DNA from: Murimonas intestini
GTDB lineage: Bacteria > Bacillota > Clostridia > Lachnospirales > Lachnospiraceae
NCBI RefSeq assembly: GCF_024622195.1
Contig: NZ_JANKBI010000006.1
Coordinates: 62,001 to 126,000 of the forward strand
Direction: 5' to 3'
DNA: 64,000 nucleotides
Shown here: positions 43,965-51,850 of the stretch, piece by piece
How the letters are laid out: the number at the start of each line of letters is the position of its first letter
How positions within the stretch are numbered: the stretch's first letter is position 1
The notes under the pieces: model-generated
What the model was told of the DNA's origin: nothing
Databases searched by the model: none
What the model saw: the letters and a program-made list of their open reading frames with translations, nothing else
Made by a program: the position numbers and the translations under genes

Positions 43965-45742
43965 TCTTTCCTCCTGACAGCCATATCCCGCGGGACAATG
44001 TGTACCGCCTCAAGCTGCTCTTCACTTACCTCCCCCGGCGCCTGGCACATAAGGTCCTGCGCCCTGCTGTTCATTGGAAATGGTATGATCTCGCGTATAT
44101 TCTCCTCCCCGCAGAGCAGCATGACCATCCTGTCAACACCGGGAGCTATGCCTGCATGAGGCGGGGCGCCGTAGCAGAAAGCGCTGTACATAGCCGGGAA
44201 CCTGGCTTTGACATCTTCCTCCCCCATCCCGGCCAGTTCAAATGCTTTTACCATAATATCCGGATCGTGGTTCCTCACCGCGCCGGAAGAGAGCTCGGTC
44301 CCATTGCAGACCAGGTCATACTGGTATGCACAGATCTCAAGCGGTTCCTTATAAAGCAGGGCCTCCATGCCTCCCTGGGGCATGGAAAACGGATTGTGGC
44401 AGAATACCAGCTTTCCTGTCTCCTCGCTTATCTCATACATGGGAAAATCCACGATCCAGCAGAATTCATATTTATCCCTGTCAATACAGGAATCCAGCTT
44501 TGTGCCGAATATCTTTCTAATAACGCCCGCCGTCTTCTGAACCTCTAAAAGCTTATCTCCCGCTGCCATGCACACCAGGTCACCAGGTTCTAATGACAGC
44601 CTGGCCCTCAGTCCGTCCTCATAGCCTGCCAGATGCTTAGATACCCCGCCTGTGAATCCTCCTGCCTCATTCACCCTGAACCAGTAGACAGGCCTGCCTG
44701 TCTGGACCTGTACCTGGGCGCATGTCTCATCAATAAATCTGCGGCTCTCCCTGAAGCCTCTTATCACAACCGCCTTAACGACCGCGCCTTCATCTCCCAG
44801 AATACTAAAGCTGCAGCCTCTGAGATCATCAGATATGTCCTCCAATACCAGACTGATCCTCAGGTCCGGCTTGTCAGAGCCGTACTTCTCCATGGCCTCC
44901 CTGTAGGGTATCCTCCTAAAAGGCGGCCTTGACACAATTTCATAGATGCCAAATTCACTGAATACAGGGGCCAGCACCTCCTCCATAATGCTGAACACAT
45001 CCTCCTGGGAAGCAAATGCCATCTCCATGTCCAGCTGATAGAATTCTCCCGGAGACCTGTCCGCCCTGGCATCCTCATCCCTGAAACAGGGAGCTATCTG
45101 AAAGTACCTGTCAAAGCCGGATGCCATCAAAAGCTGCTTAAACTGCTGGGGAGCCTGGGGCAGGGCATAGAATTTACCCGGAAAATTTCTGGAGGGCACA
45201 AGATAATCTCTGGCCCCTTCCGGGGATGAGGCTGTCAGTATGGGTGTTGTGATCTCCATAAAGCCAAGGCCTGTCATTCTTTCCCGGAGCCTTGATGTGA
45301 CCTTTGAGCGCAGGATAATATTTTCTTTTACCCGGGGATTGCGCAGGTCCAGGTATCTGTATTTCAGCCTGGCATTTTCATCCGCCTCCTTTGAATGTCT
45401 GATCTCAAAGGGAAGCTCATTATACCTGCAGTGCCCCAAAAGCTCTATCTTTTCAGGCACCACCTCGATCTCACCTGTGGGAATCTCCCTGTTCTTATTA
45501 GAGCGCTCCCGCACCGTCCCGGTGACAGAGATGGTTGATTCACAGTTGATCTCTTCTGCCGTCCGCATCATTTCCTCTGTCTCGATCACGACCTGGGTGA
45601 CCCCATAAAAATCCCTGATTATAAGAAATCCCAGATTTCTGCTGACTTTGCGCAGATTCTCATACCATCCCGCCAGAGTAACTGTGTGGCCAATATTTTC
45701 TTTACGTAATTCTCCGCATGTGTGTGTCCTTGACTGCATCAT
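43943..45742 (-). CDS. aspS: Aspartyl-tRNA synthetase
   Basis: 599 residues, the bacterial long form. N-terminal OB-fold anticodon domain (HTVTLAGWYENLRKVSRNLGFLIIRD), class II motif 1, motif 2 (FRDEDARADRSPGEFYQLDMEMAF) and motif 3 (GIAPGVDRMVMLLCGEENIREIIPFP), plus the bacterial GAD insertion (about 290-400). GAPPHAGIAPGVDR is the ATP site. It charges tRNA-Asp. AGGAGG precedes the ATG, and a MATE gene overlaps its end. A 6S-like RNA lies just upstream on the same strand, as at the B. subtilis bsrA-aspS locus. No T-box was seen in the leader. Confidence 0.96.
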   Translation of the reverse strand: MMQSRTHTCGELRKENIGHTVTLAGWYENLRKVSRNLGFLIIRDFYGVTQVVIETEEMMRTAEEINCESTISVTGTVRERSNKNREIPTGEIEVVPEKIELLGHCRYNELPFEIRHSKEADENARLKYRYLDLRNPRVKENIILRSKVTSRLRERMTGLGFMEITTPILTASSPEGARDYLVPSRNFPGKFYALPQAPQQFKQLLMASGFDRYFQIAPCFRDEDARADRSPGEFYQLDMEMAFASQEDVFSIMEEVLAPVFSEFGIYEIVSRPPFRRIPYREAMEKYGSDKPDLRISLVLEDISDDLRGCSFSILGDEGAVVKAVVIRGFRESRRFIDETCAQVQVQTGRPVYWFRVNEAGGFTGGVSKHLAGYEDGLRARLSLEPGDLVCMAAGDKLLEVQKTAGVIRKIFGTKLDSCIDRDKYEFCWIVDFPMYEISEETGKLVFCHNPFSMPQGGMEALLYKEPLEICAYQYDLVCNGTELSSGAVRNHDPDIMVKAFELAGMGEEDVKARFPAMYSAFCYGAPPHAGIAPGVDRMVMLLCGEENIREIIPFPMNSRAQDLMCQAPGEVSEEQLEAVHIVPRDMAVRRKEWKIPEI

Positions 45743-45800
45743 ATCATTCCTCCTGTCTTCTTAAAAGCGGCTGTCCAGTGCCTTCGCAGCTATATATAAC

Positions 45801-45985
45801 AAAAAAAGACCACAAAGGTAAAAAATTCACCAATGTGGCCTTCTCTTATCCATTCCACACAGGCACAGCAATATAAGCGCCTGCACCTATGTCTGAATCA
45901 AACACAGCTACAAGCGCCAGATATCGTCGTCCCTATGAAGCTTCGCAAACTTCAGTCTGTACATAATACCGGCCCGCCTTTCATT
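45801..45985 (-). ncRNA. ssrS: Probable 6S RNA
   Basis: A free-standing transcription unit upstream of aspS: consensus promoter (45992-46020), about 185 nt of non-coding RNA, and a terminator GGCCACA.../...TGTGGTC followed by seven T (to 45801). The middle folds into one long interrupted hairpin: CATAGGGAC pairs with GTGCCTGTG, an interior loop follows, GCGCTTGTA pairs with TGCAGGCGC, and CTGTGTTTG pairs with CAGACATAG around an ATT apical loop. A short side hairpin GAAGTTT-GCG-AAGCTTC sits in the 5' strand, where 6S RNAs carry the central bubble. Size, shape and synteny fit 6S RNA, which sequesters housekeeping RNA polymerase. Exact ends are inferred. Confidence 0.66.
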
Positions 45986-45991
45986 TGTGAC

Positions 45992-46020
45992 AGTCTAGCA
46001 CATCTTAACCCTGCTGTCAA
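45992..46020 (-). promoter_or_regulatory. Promoter of the 6S-like RNA
   Basis: TTGACA (46020-46015), 17 bp, TAGACT (45997-45992), minus strand. The -35 overlaps the last codons of the DUF89 gene. Confidence 0.8.
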
Positions 46021-46889
46021 CCCGCGGACATGTTTGACATACAGATCAGCGCTTTCTCCTCCACACCAATATCTTCGGCTATAGCCCGGCATTTTGCCAT
46101 AAGGAGAAAATAGATTTTCTTTTCCCTGTACTCACTCAGGCATTCGTAATTAGCCTGCCCCTTTGCCAGTATTACATCTGCTTCCCCGAAGATCCTGTTA
46201 AACTCCCCGCTGGTGCGTTCCAGAACTGTGCCCACAGAGCTGTCACCATTGCTGATGATCCTGGCATACTCATCCATACCGACAAAATAGGCATCCTCCT
46301 CAATAGAATCATTGAGCACAGGCTTGCCTCTCACTCCGAAATAAATCTTTATCTCAGGATTCTGCTTCTTGATATATTTTATAAAGAGCTTGTCAAGACA
46401 TATCTCCCCGCAGTTGTCCCCCAGGTACAGCAGACTTGACGCCTTACTTATATCCTCCCTCAGCCCGGCAGCCTGGCTGATCTTGAACTCCAGCCCGTCT
46501 GAGGCGTCGAAGAGGCTCATGACATCATCCATAGTGATATCATGCATGGGTCCAAAATCTATGATATTACCTAAGACGGCATATTTCATGGCCTGCATGA
46601 ACTGGTCCTCTGCCCTGTTTATCCGCTCTTCAAACTGTCCGCTCACCCCCAGCAGCAGCTCATTATAGAAACGGCGTATCTCTTTATAGGGATCTTCATT
46701 TCCAATATGCTTTTTCAGCATATCAAAGATTTCTCCCATATTCTCCGGGATCGTTTTTTCAAAATCCATAGTGCTCAGATATGCAAACGCATGGCGGTAC
46801 AGCTTCTCCCTCTCCTTCGCATCTGTTATATCCGCTACCTTGATCACCTGGTTCACCACACAGGGCAGACATCCGTCCTTCATTTTCAT
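46017..46889 (-). CDS. DUF89/ARMT1-like phosphatase family protein
   Basis: 290 residues. N-terminal CLPC (residues 8-11), DFGPMHDI near 110, LGDNCGEICLDKL near 150 (metal-binding Asp/Asn), FGVRGKPVLNDS near 185 and ILAKGQANYECLSEY near 240. These match the DUF89 damage-control phosphatase family, whose members dephosphorylate damaged sugar phosphates or cofactor precursors with Co/Ni/Mn. Prokaryotic members carry the N-terminal CxxC as here. GAGGT precedes the ATG. Confidence 0.88.
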   Translation of the reverse strand: MKMKDGCLPCVVNQVIKVADITDAKEREKLYRHAFAYLSTMDFEKTIPENMGEIFDMLKKHIGNEDPYKEIRRFYNELLLGVSGQFEERINRAEDQFMQAMKYAVLGNIIDFGPMHDITMDDVMSLFDASDGLEFKISQAAGLREDISKASSLLYLGDNCGEICLDKLFIKYIKKQNPEIKIYFGVRGKPVLNDSIEEDAYFVGMDEYARIISNGDSSVGTVLERTSGEFNRIFGEADVILAKGQANYECLSEYREKKIYFLLMAKCRAIAEDIGVEEKALICMSNMSAG

Positions 46890-46921
46890 ATGCTTTACCT
46901 CAGCTTTCCTATCCGGAAATC

Positions 46922-46958
46922 AAAAAACCCGGGAGCATGTCATCCTGCCGGCCCGGGT
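46922..46958 (-). terminator. Terminator of the C39-like lipoprotein gene
   Basis: ACCCGGG (46927-46933) and CCCGGGT (46952-46958) enclose 18 bases; six A at 46922-46927 give the T-run on the minus strand. Confidence 0.75.
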
Positions 46959-46986
46959 ATCCTGATTCAATTTTTTAGCATCACTG

Positions 46987-47655
46987 TCACATTAATACAA
47001 CAGCATATTTTCCTGTATCATTGTACAATCTTTCAAAGTCATCCATATACCGCTCCACGATTCCTTCCAGAGGGTCATTCACGGTAACTGTGCCGCTCTC
47101 TATATCATATCCTGAAATAACAACACAGTGCTCCAGGCCGTACCAGAAATACTGCTTTCCCTGTATCTCGAAATATTCATCCGTATATTCCGGATCCAGC
47201 ATATACATTGTGGTCCACACAAGTACCGGCCTGTTCGCAGCCACATACTGGAACAGAGTCTCCATAGACTGCCCTGACACATCTACAGCTGTTTTTGTGG
47301 AATTCTGTTCTTTCAGGTAGGCATTTGCAGTCTCCACGATCGTCGGCGGGAAACATCCTGCACCTTCCGCGGATTTAGGGTCCCCCACATATCCGCCGGA
47401 AAAATCCCCATCCTCACTGTAGACCAGATAGTCATCCGCTATCGTTGTCTTATCAAGCTCAAACCCTTCATACATCAATGCCATTGTAAGCGCCACTGAC
47501 TCACATCCGGTAGGCAGCTCAGGCATCTGAAACACCTCCGGTATGTCCAGCTGGGCGGAGGCGGGCAGCTCAAGCATCGTATCTCCGCAGCCTGTAATGC
47601 CAAGCGCTGCTGCCAGCAGCACGGCAATCCCGGCAGTTCTTTTTAAATATACCAT
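46987..47655 (-). CDS. C39-like papain-fold lipoprotein
   Basis: 222 residues. Lipoprotein signal ending LGITGC (Cys near 23). A peptidase C39-like domain follows: PELPTGCESVALTMALMYEG with the putative catalytic Cys near 51, RPVLVWTTM near 140 and LEHCVVISGYD with the His near 176, then VNDPLEG with the Asp. Outside the membrane it may cleave peptides or wall crosslinks. The family includes many uncharacterised clostridial lipoproteins. AAGGGG precedes the ATG. The 253-bp upstream region contains a leader hairpin and no other gene. Confidence 0.85.
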   Translation of the reverse strand: MVYLKRTAGIAVLLAAALGITGCGDTMLELPASAQLDIPEVFQMPELPTGCESVALTMALMYEGFELDKTTIADDYLVYSEDGDFSGGYVGDPKSAEGAGCFPPTIVETANAYLKEQNSTKTAVDVSGQSMETLFQYVAANRPVLVWTTMYMLDPEYTDEYFEIQGKQYFWYGLEHCVVISGYDIESGTVTVNDPLEGIVERYMDDFERLYNDTGKYAVVLM

Positions 47656-47676
47656 ATATTTATCCCCTTGGTTCAG

Positions 47677-47717
47677 TCAATATCCCGGATCCAGCCCTGC
47701 ATACCGGGTGATATTGA
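47677..47717 (-). promoter_or_regulatory. Leader hairpin upstream of C39-like lipoprotein
   Basis: TCAATATCCCGG (47677-47688) pairs with CCGGGTGATATTGA (47704-47717) with a small bulge and a 15-base loop. It ends about ten bases before the ribosome site and has no T-run. Confidence 0.5.
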
Positions 47718-47908
47718 TCACTTTTCACATGTCACCAGTTAGATCAGAACACCTGCAGTTCAAGTGCCCTATGGCCATATTTAATCATAAACTTCTCAAT
47801 CTGTCAAGGAGATAGCACCTCTTTAGAGAAACCTGAAAACAGCCTGAAAGCCCGCCTTACTATTCACCTTGTAACCAGTACATACACTCATCCCAGCCCT
47901 GCTGCTCT

Positions 47909-48505
47909 TTAATTTTGGCGCGGAGCCAGCACTTTATCGATCAGCCCATATTCCAGCGCTTCCGCCGCACTCATATAATTATCCCTCTCTGTATCTCTGG
48001 CGATCTCCTCTGCAGTCCGTCCTGTATTTTCAGCCAGGATACGGTTCAGCCTTTCCCTGTTTTTTAAGATATGTTCTGAGGCGATCATGATATCAGTCGC
48101 CTGCCCCTGAATGCCGTTTCCTCCCACAAGGGGCTGATGTATCACGATCTCTGCATTGGGGAGCGCCATACGCCTGCCCTTTGCTCCGCCTGCCAGAAGG
48201 AACGCCCCAAAGCTGGCCGCCATCCCCAGGCATATGGTTGACACATCGCACCTGATATGCTGCATTGTGTCATATATGGCAAACCCTGCGCTGATGGACC
48301 CTCCCGGGCTGTTGATATAGAACTGTATCTCCTTTCCCGGGTCCTCCGCCTCCAGAAACAGCATCTGCGCTATGATCAGGCTGGCTGAGGCATCGCTGAC
48401 CTCTTCTCCCAAAAATACGATCCTGTCAGACAAAAGCCTGGAAAATATATCGTAACTCCGCTCCCCCTGGCCTGTCCTCTGGATCACATATGGCACTATG
48501 CTCAT
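47909..48505 (-). CDS. clpP: ClpP protease subunit (orphan copy)
   Basis: 198 residues. Catalytic Ser in GMAASFGAFLL near 98, His in VIHQPLVG near 122 and Asp in ARDTERDNYM near 171; FYINSPGGSISAGFAIYDTM is the conserved binding loop. It forms the double-heptamer protease chamber with a Clp ATPase. No clpX or tig gene is nearby, so this is probably an additional paralogue. Its ATG overlaps the AraC-type gene stop codon (ATGA). No pseudo-features seen. Confidence 0.93.
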   Translation of the reverse strand: MSIVPYVIQRTGQGERSYDIFSRLLSDRIVFLGEEVSDASASLIIAQMLFLEAEDPGKEIQFYINSPGGSISAGFAIYDTMQHIRCDVSTICLGMAASFGAFLLAGGAKGRRMALPNAEIVIHQPLVGGNGIQGQATDIMIASEHILKNRERLNRILAENTGRTAEEIARDTERDNYMSAAEALEYGLIDKVLAPRQN

Positions 48506-48918
48506 GCCGCCATACCTCCTCTCATGCAGCCGGTAAATCCGCTGCTTCCTCCTGCTCTTTCAAGCCTGCCAAATCTCTCAATGATCTGTACTGCACATCC
48601 TGCATGCATCTTCCTGTAAGCCATGGGGCTGCACATATATACGCTGCCAAAGGCCTGAGTGAACGCCTGCTGTGAACCATAATGCGCCTCATACGCTATA
48701 TCAACAATGGGCATATCTGTCTCTGAAAGCTTCCTGGCTGCCTCTGACAGGCGCCTTGTCTGGATATACTTATAGATGCTGGTCCCCGTCTCCTGTGAAA
48801 ACAGACGGTTTATATGATATTTTGTATAGCACAGTTTCCCTGCGATCCTGTCAAGTGAAAGTTCTTCATCCAGATTGTCTTCTATATACTCAAGGATATC
48901 TTTTACAATTTTGTTCAA
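48502..48918 (-). CDS. Short AraC-type DNA-binding protein coupled to clpP
   Basis: 138 residues, only the DNA-binding part of AraC: helix-turn-helix 1 in LSLDRIAGKLCYTKYHINRLFSQ (15-38) and helix 2 in MPIVDIAYEAHYGSQQAFTQAFGSVY (68-94). No sensor domain, like MarA/SoxS. The C-terminal 30 residues are glycine- and arginine-rich and may be coded by DNA doubling as the clpP ribosome site (GGAGG near the end). Translational coupling to clpP suggests a stress regulon. Confidence 0.85.
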   Translation of the reverse strand: MNKIVKDILEYIEDNLDEELSLDRIAGKLCYTKYHINRLFSQETGTSIYKYIQTRRLSEAARKLSETDMPIVDIAYEAHYGSQQAFTQAFGSVYMCSPMAYRKMHAGCAVQIIERFGRLERAGGSSGFTGCMRGGMAA

Positions 48919-49006
48919 GCTGCTGCCTCCCGGTGTTTATTTTGTTATCGTTATTATAGCACTGATTTTCCGAAAGGTCTTAATAAAAAGAAACATTCAT
49001 ACCTGA

Positions 49007-50578
49007 TCAGCTGAGAAAATATTTTCTGAGCAGGTATGTAGGCGTGCAGCTCCATGCATGGCAGTAGCTGTTCACGATACTGGAGCCATAAGGTGATTCC
49101 GCCGGATTTTCAGGATTATACAGCTCCCAGAAAGTATCTGCCCCCAGCCGTATCATTCCTCCCCAGTAGTATTTCATATATTCCAGTGCCTCTTCCTTCA
49201 TGCCGCACTGGATCATCGCTTCTGTAAAATGATGGTTCATGTACGGGGAAACCATTCCTTTTTCAGGCTTCCGGCGTTCCAGCTCTTTTAATACAGCCCT
49301 GCCTTTCTCCTGATCCACCACTTCCGCCAGTATCATCCACACCTGGCTGGCATAGGAGATCTGCCTGCTGCTTCCGCTTGTAAACAGCCCTGTATTTTCA
49401 TCCCACAGATATTCCAAAGATGCCCTTACCTTATCACCGATCTCCTTTTCCAGCTCCTTCACTTTATCCAACTCTTCTAATATGCCCGCGATCTTTGCCG
49501 CCCTCCTGGCACAATAAATGTAGACTGCCTGGGCAGCTGCCTGCTTGTCAAGCCCTTCTGTCCAGTCGATAAAGCACCAGAATCCCTCAGCGCAGACCAT
49601 CAGGTTATTCTCGTCAAACATCCCCTTTAGCAGCTCTATCTGCCTGTATGCACAGGGCCACAGCTCCTTAAGTGTCTCCTTATCGCCTGTCTCTTCATAA
49701 TAATCCAGGAGGATAGGGGCAAAGAAAAGTGAATAATCAAACAGGAAAGTATCATCCACGATATATTCCGGCTCAATGAACAGACAGGCTCCCACCCTGC
49801 CGTCATCCCTTGTCAGGCCTGCAAACAGGTAAAGGCAGCGCTTTACAAGGTCATAATTTTTGAAAGTCTCATAATTTGCAAGGGCCTGCAGCCTCAAGTC
49901 GCCGATCCAGAGCCTGCGGTCACGTTTAGGCCCATCCTCAAATACAGACTGCATACAGTTCTGAAGGGTTCTCAGGCTCACCTGGTCCATACGCCGCAGT
50001 AACTCATCCTCAGTATTGACAGGCAAAACGCTCTCCATATCCACTGCTGATACGCTCCTGCATGACACCTCCTCAACCACCAGCTGCCATTTCGGGCTTG
50101 TGTCAATGGCCAGTATCTCCAGGTATCTGAACGCGTATCTCCTTGGCAGGACAACAACCGCCGGAAGCACATCCACGTGGATAAATTCCTCCTGTATCCA
50201 GCCTCTGCTGATCCAGCCGTCATATTCTTCCGAGACCTCTGTCATCTCCTTTGCTATCTCCCCGAATTTCAGCCTGAAATACGCCGGTGAATCCTGGGGG
50301 CTGCCTGTTGAAGCCAGCTTCAAAGTCACATATCCTACCTGGTGGTCACCAAAATCCATGCAGATGCTGTCTCCCTTTTTCATATGATGATCCGGCAGAT
50401 CTTCCGGGGTGCCAGTCACAGATACATCCGGATATGTCTTCCCGTTTTTCTCAATCTTTACAATATGTGACGGATAGACTGTCTTTTCCAGAAGTACAGG
50501 CTCACAGTCACGCGCCTTTTTAACGAATTCCTCATTTGTAACTCTCACCATATTGATATCACTGCTTACAGCTGCCAT
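49007..50578 (-). CDS. GH78-like (alpha/alpha)6 glycosidase
   Basis: 523 residues. N-terminal beta-rich part (YVTLKLAS, YFRLKFGEIA...) then a six-hairpin catalytic region from about 190: QNCMQSVFEDGPKRDRRLWIGDLR mirrors the DxPxRDxRxGW... acid motif of GH78 alpha-L-rhamnosidases, with WGGMIRLGADTFWELYNPE near 470 where the catalytic base is expected. Shorter than the neighbour at 51851 and lacking its N-terminal carbohydrate-binding domains. It probably removes rhamnose or a similar residue from an imported oligosaccharide. Divergent from an AraC gene. Assignment is by motif only. Confidence 0.8.
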   Translation of the reverse strand: MAAVSSDINMVRVTNEEFVKKARDCEPVLLEKTVYPSHIVKIEKNGKTYPDVSVTGTPEDLPDHHMKKGDSICMDFGDHQVGYVTLKLASTGSPQDSPAYFRLKFGEIAKEMTEVSEEYDGWISRGWIQEEFIHVDVLPAVVVLPRRYAFRYLEILAIDTSPKWQLVVEEVSCRSVSAVDMESVLPVNTEDELLRRMDQVSLRTLQNCMQSVFEDGPKRDRRLWIGDLRLQALANYETFKNYDLVKRCLYLFAGLTRDDGRVGACLFIEPEYIVDDTFLFDYSLFFAPILLDYYEETGDKETLKELWPCAYRQIELLKGMFDENNLMVCAEGFWCFIDWTEGLDKQAAAQAVYIYCARRAAKIAGILEELDKVKELEKEIGDKVRASLEYLWDENTGLFTSGSSRQISYASQVWMILAEVVDQEKGRAVLKELERRKPEKGMVSPYMNHHFTEAMIQCGMKEEALEYMKYYWGGMIRLGADTFWELYNPENPAESPYGSSIVNSYCHAWSCTPTYLLRKYFLS

Positions 50579-50760
50579 AAAAACCTCCCGTTAAAATTAA
50601 TTTTCTTAATTAAATTATCAGATACTCTGTCATAACTATTTTACCTCTTTTTCCGGCATATCCAATTGAGGCTTTTAAGAGATTTAACTGATATTTTTTC
50701 AGATATCACAGCAAAATTCCCTCCTCCATGATATAATAAATCCCAGAGAGGAGACTTTAA

Positions 50761-51819
50761 ATGGAGATCAGGAAAGAAAATTTTTATGAATATATTACTG
50801 CATATGAGGAAGATGAGCTCTTTTACAGGGACCTCTATATACAGGAGCATACACATCCGGAGACCTTCCCTCAATACATAGCCTCACTTGACAGAAATTA
50901 TATACGCGACCGCAAGCTGTTCGTTCCCGCTCTGGGCAATCCTGAGTGGATCCCATACCTGGATGAGGCAGCCACATTTTTAAATATTCCCGGCAATATC
51001 CTGCTGTCCAAACATTACAGGTATACTCCGGGCTATACTCATGAGCATGAATTTTTTGAAATATTATGTATCTATGAGGGGGAAGTCCGTACATTAATAC
51101 AGGGGATGGAGCATCACCTCAAAGCCGGGGACATCTGCATTATCCCCCCTGATACAAGCCACCGGCTTGAGATCTTTGATGACAGCATTGCCATCAACAT
51201 CATTGTGCGGAGAAGTACGTTTCAATCCACCTTCTTCCAGCTGCTGGCCGCTGACAATGCCCTGTCACAGTTTTTTACCCACGTGCTGTATCGAAAGACG
51301 AAGGGGAACTACCTGATCTTTCATACAGGCTGTGATGACAGAGTGCGTTCTTCACTTGAGGACCTTTATATTGAATACCTCAGCCGCCAGAAATACAGCA
51401 CTGCTTTTTTAAATACCATGCTGATGATGTTTTGGGCGCAGCTTCTGCGCTACCATGAGAATGATATCCAATGTATGCTGACTAAGGAATATGGCAGCGC
51501 ATCTATCACAAGCATCCTGAATTACTTAAGCGCCAACTACCAATCCGTCACTCTTGGCGAGGCTGCCGGACATTTCGGATTTTCCGCGCCCCACTTCAGT
51601 ACCCTGATCAAAGAAGGGACAGGCAGGACCTTTCTGCAGATCATCAGGGACATAAAACTGGGACAGGCCTGCCGCGCCTTAAAGGAGACACGGCTCCCCA
51701 TTTCTTCTGTCTGCGAACTGGCCGGATACAAAAATCCGGAGCATTTCATGAGGACATTTAAAACCGCCTATGGCATGACACCTGGTGAATACAGAAAAGC
51801 GGGCAGGGAACGTCTATAA
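50761..51819 (+). CDS. AraC-family regulator, rhamnosidase locus
   Basis: 352 residues. A 95-residue N-terminal extension of unknown role, then a cupin sensor (HEHEFFEILCIYEGEV near 97, LKAGDICIIPPDTSHRLE near 120) and two helix-turn-helix units (VTLGEAAGHFGFSAPHFSTLIKEGTG; LPISSVCELAGYKNPEHFMRTFK). Located between two GH78-type genes, it is their likely regulator. GAGAGGAG precedes the ATG. Its last codons form the 5' arm of the shared terminator. Confidence 0.88.
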   Translation: MEIRKENFYEYITAYEEDELFYRDLYIQEHTHPETFPQYIASLDRNYIRDRKLFVPALGNPEWIPYLDEAATFLNIPGNILLSKHYRYTPGYTHEHEFFEILCIYEGEVRTLIQGMEHHLKAGDICIIPPDTSHRLEIFDDSIAINIIVRRSTFQSTFFQLLAADNALSQFFTHVLYRKTKGNYLIFHTGCDDRVRSSLEDLYIEYLSRQKYSTAFLNTMLMMFWAQLLRYHENDIQCMLTKEYGSASITSILNYLSANYQSVTLGEAAGHFGFSAPHFSTLIKEGTGRTFLQIIRDIKLGQACRALKETRLPISSVCELAGYKNPEHFMRTFKTAYGMTPGEYRKAGRERL

Positions 51820-51838
51820 AGCACTCCCTGCCCGCTTT
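51796..51838. terminator. Bidirectional terminator overlapping the AraC coding end
   Basis: AAAGCGGGCAGGGA (51796-51809) and TCCCTGCCCGCTTT (51825-51838): perfect 14-bp stem. The TAA stop codon (51817-51819) is in the loop. Serves the AraC gene and the GH78 gene ending at 51851. Confidence 0.85.
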
Positions 51839-51850
51839 CTAATTCTTATT

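Noticed and set aside
45743..46016. T-box leader for aspS
   Set aside because: No AGGGTGGTACCGCG-type T-box sequence or specifier loop; the region instead holds its own promoter and terminator (6S-like RNA).
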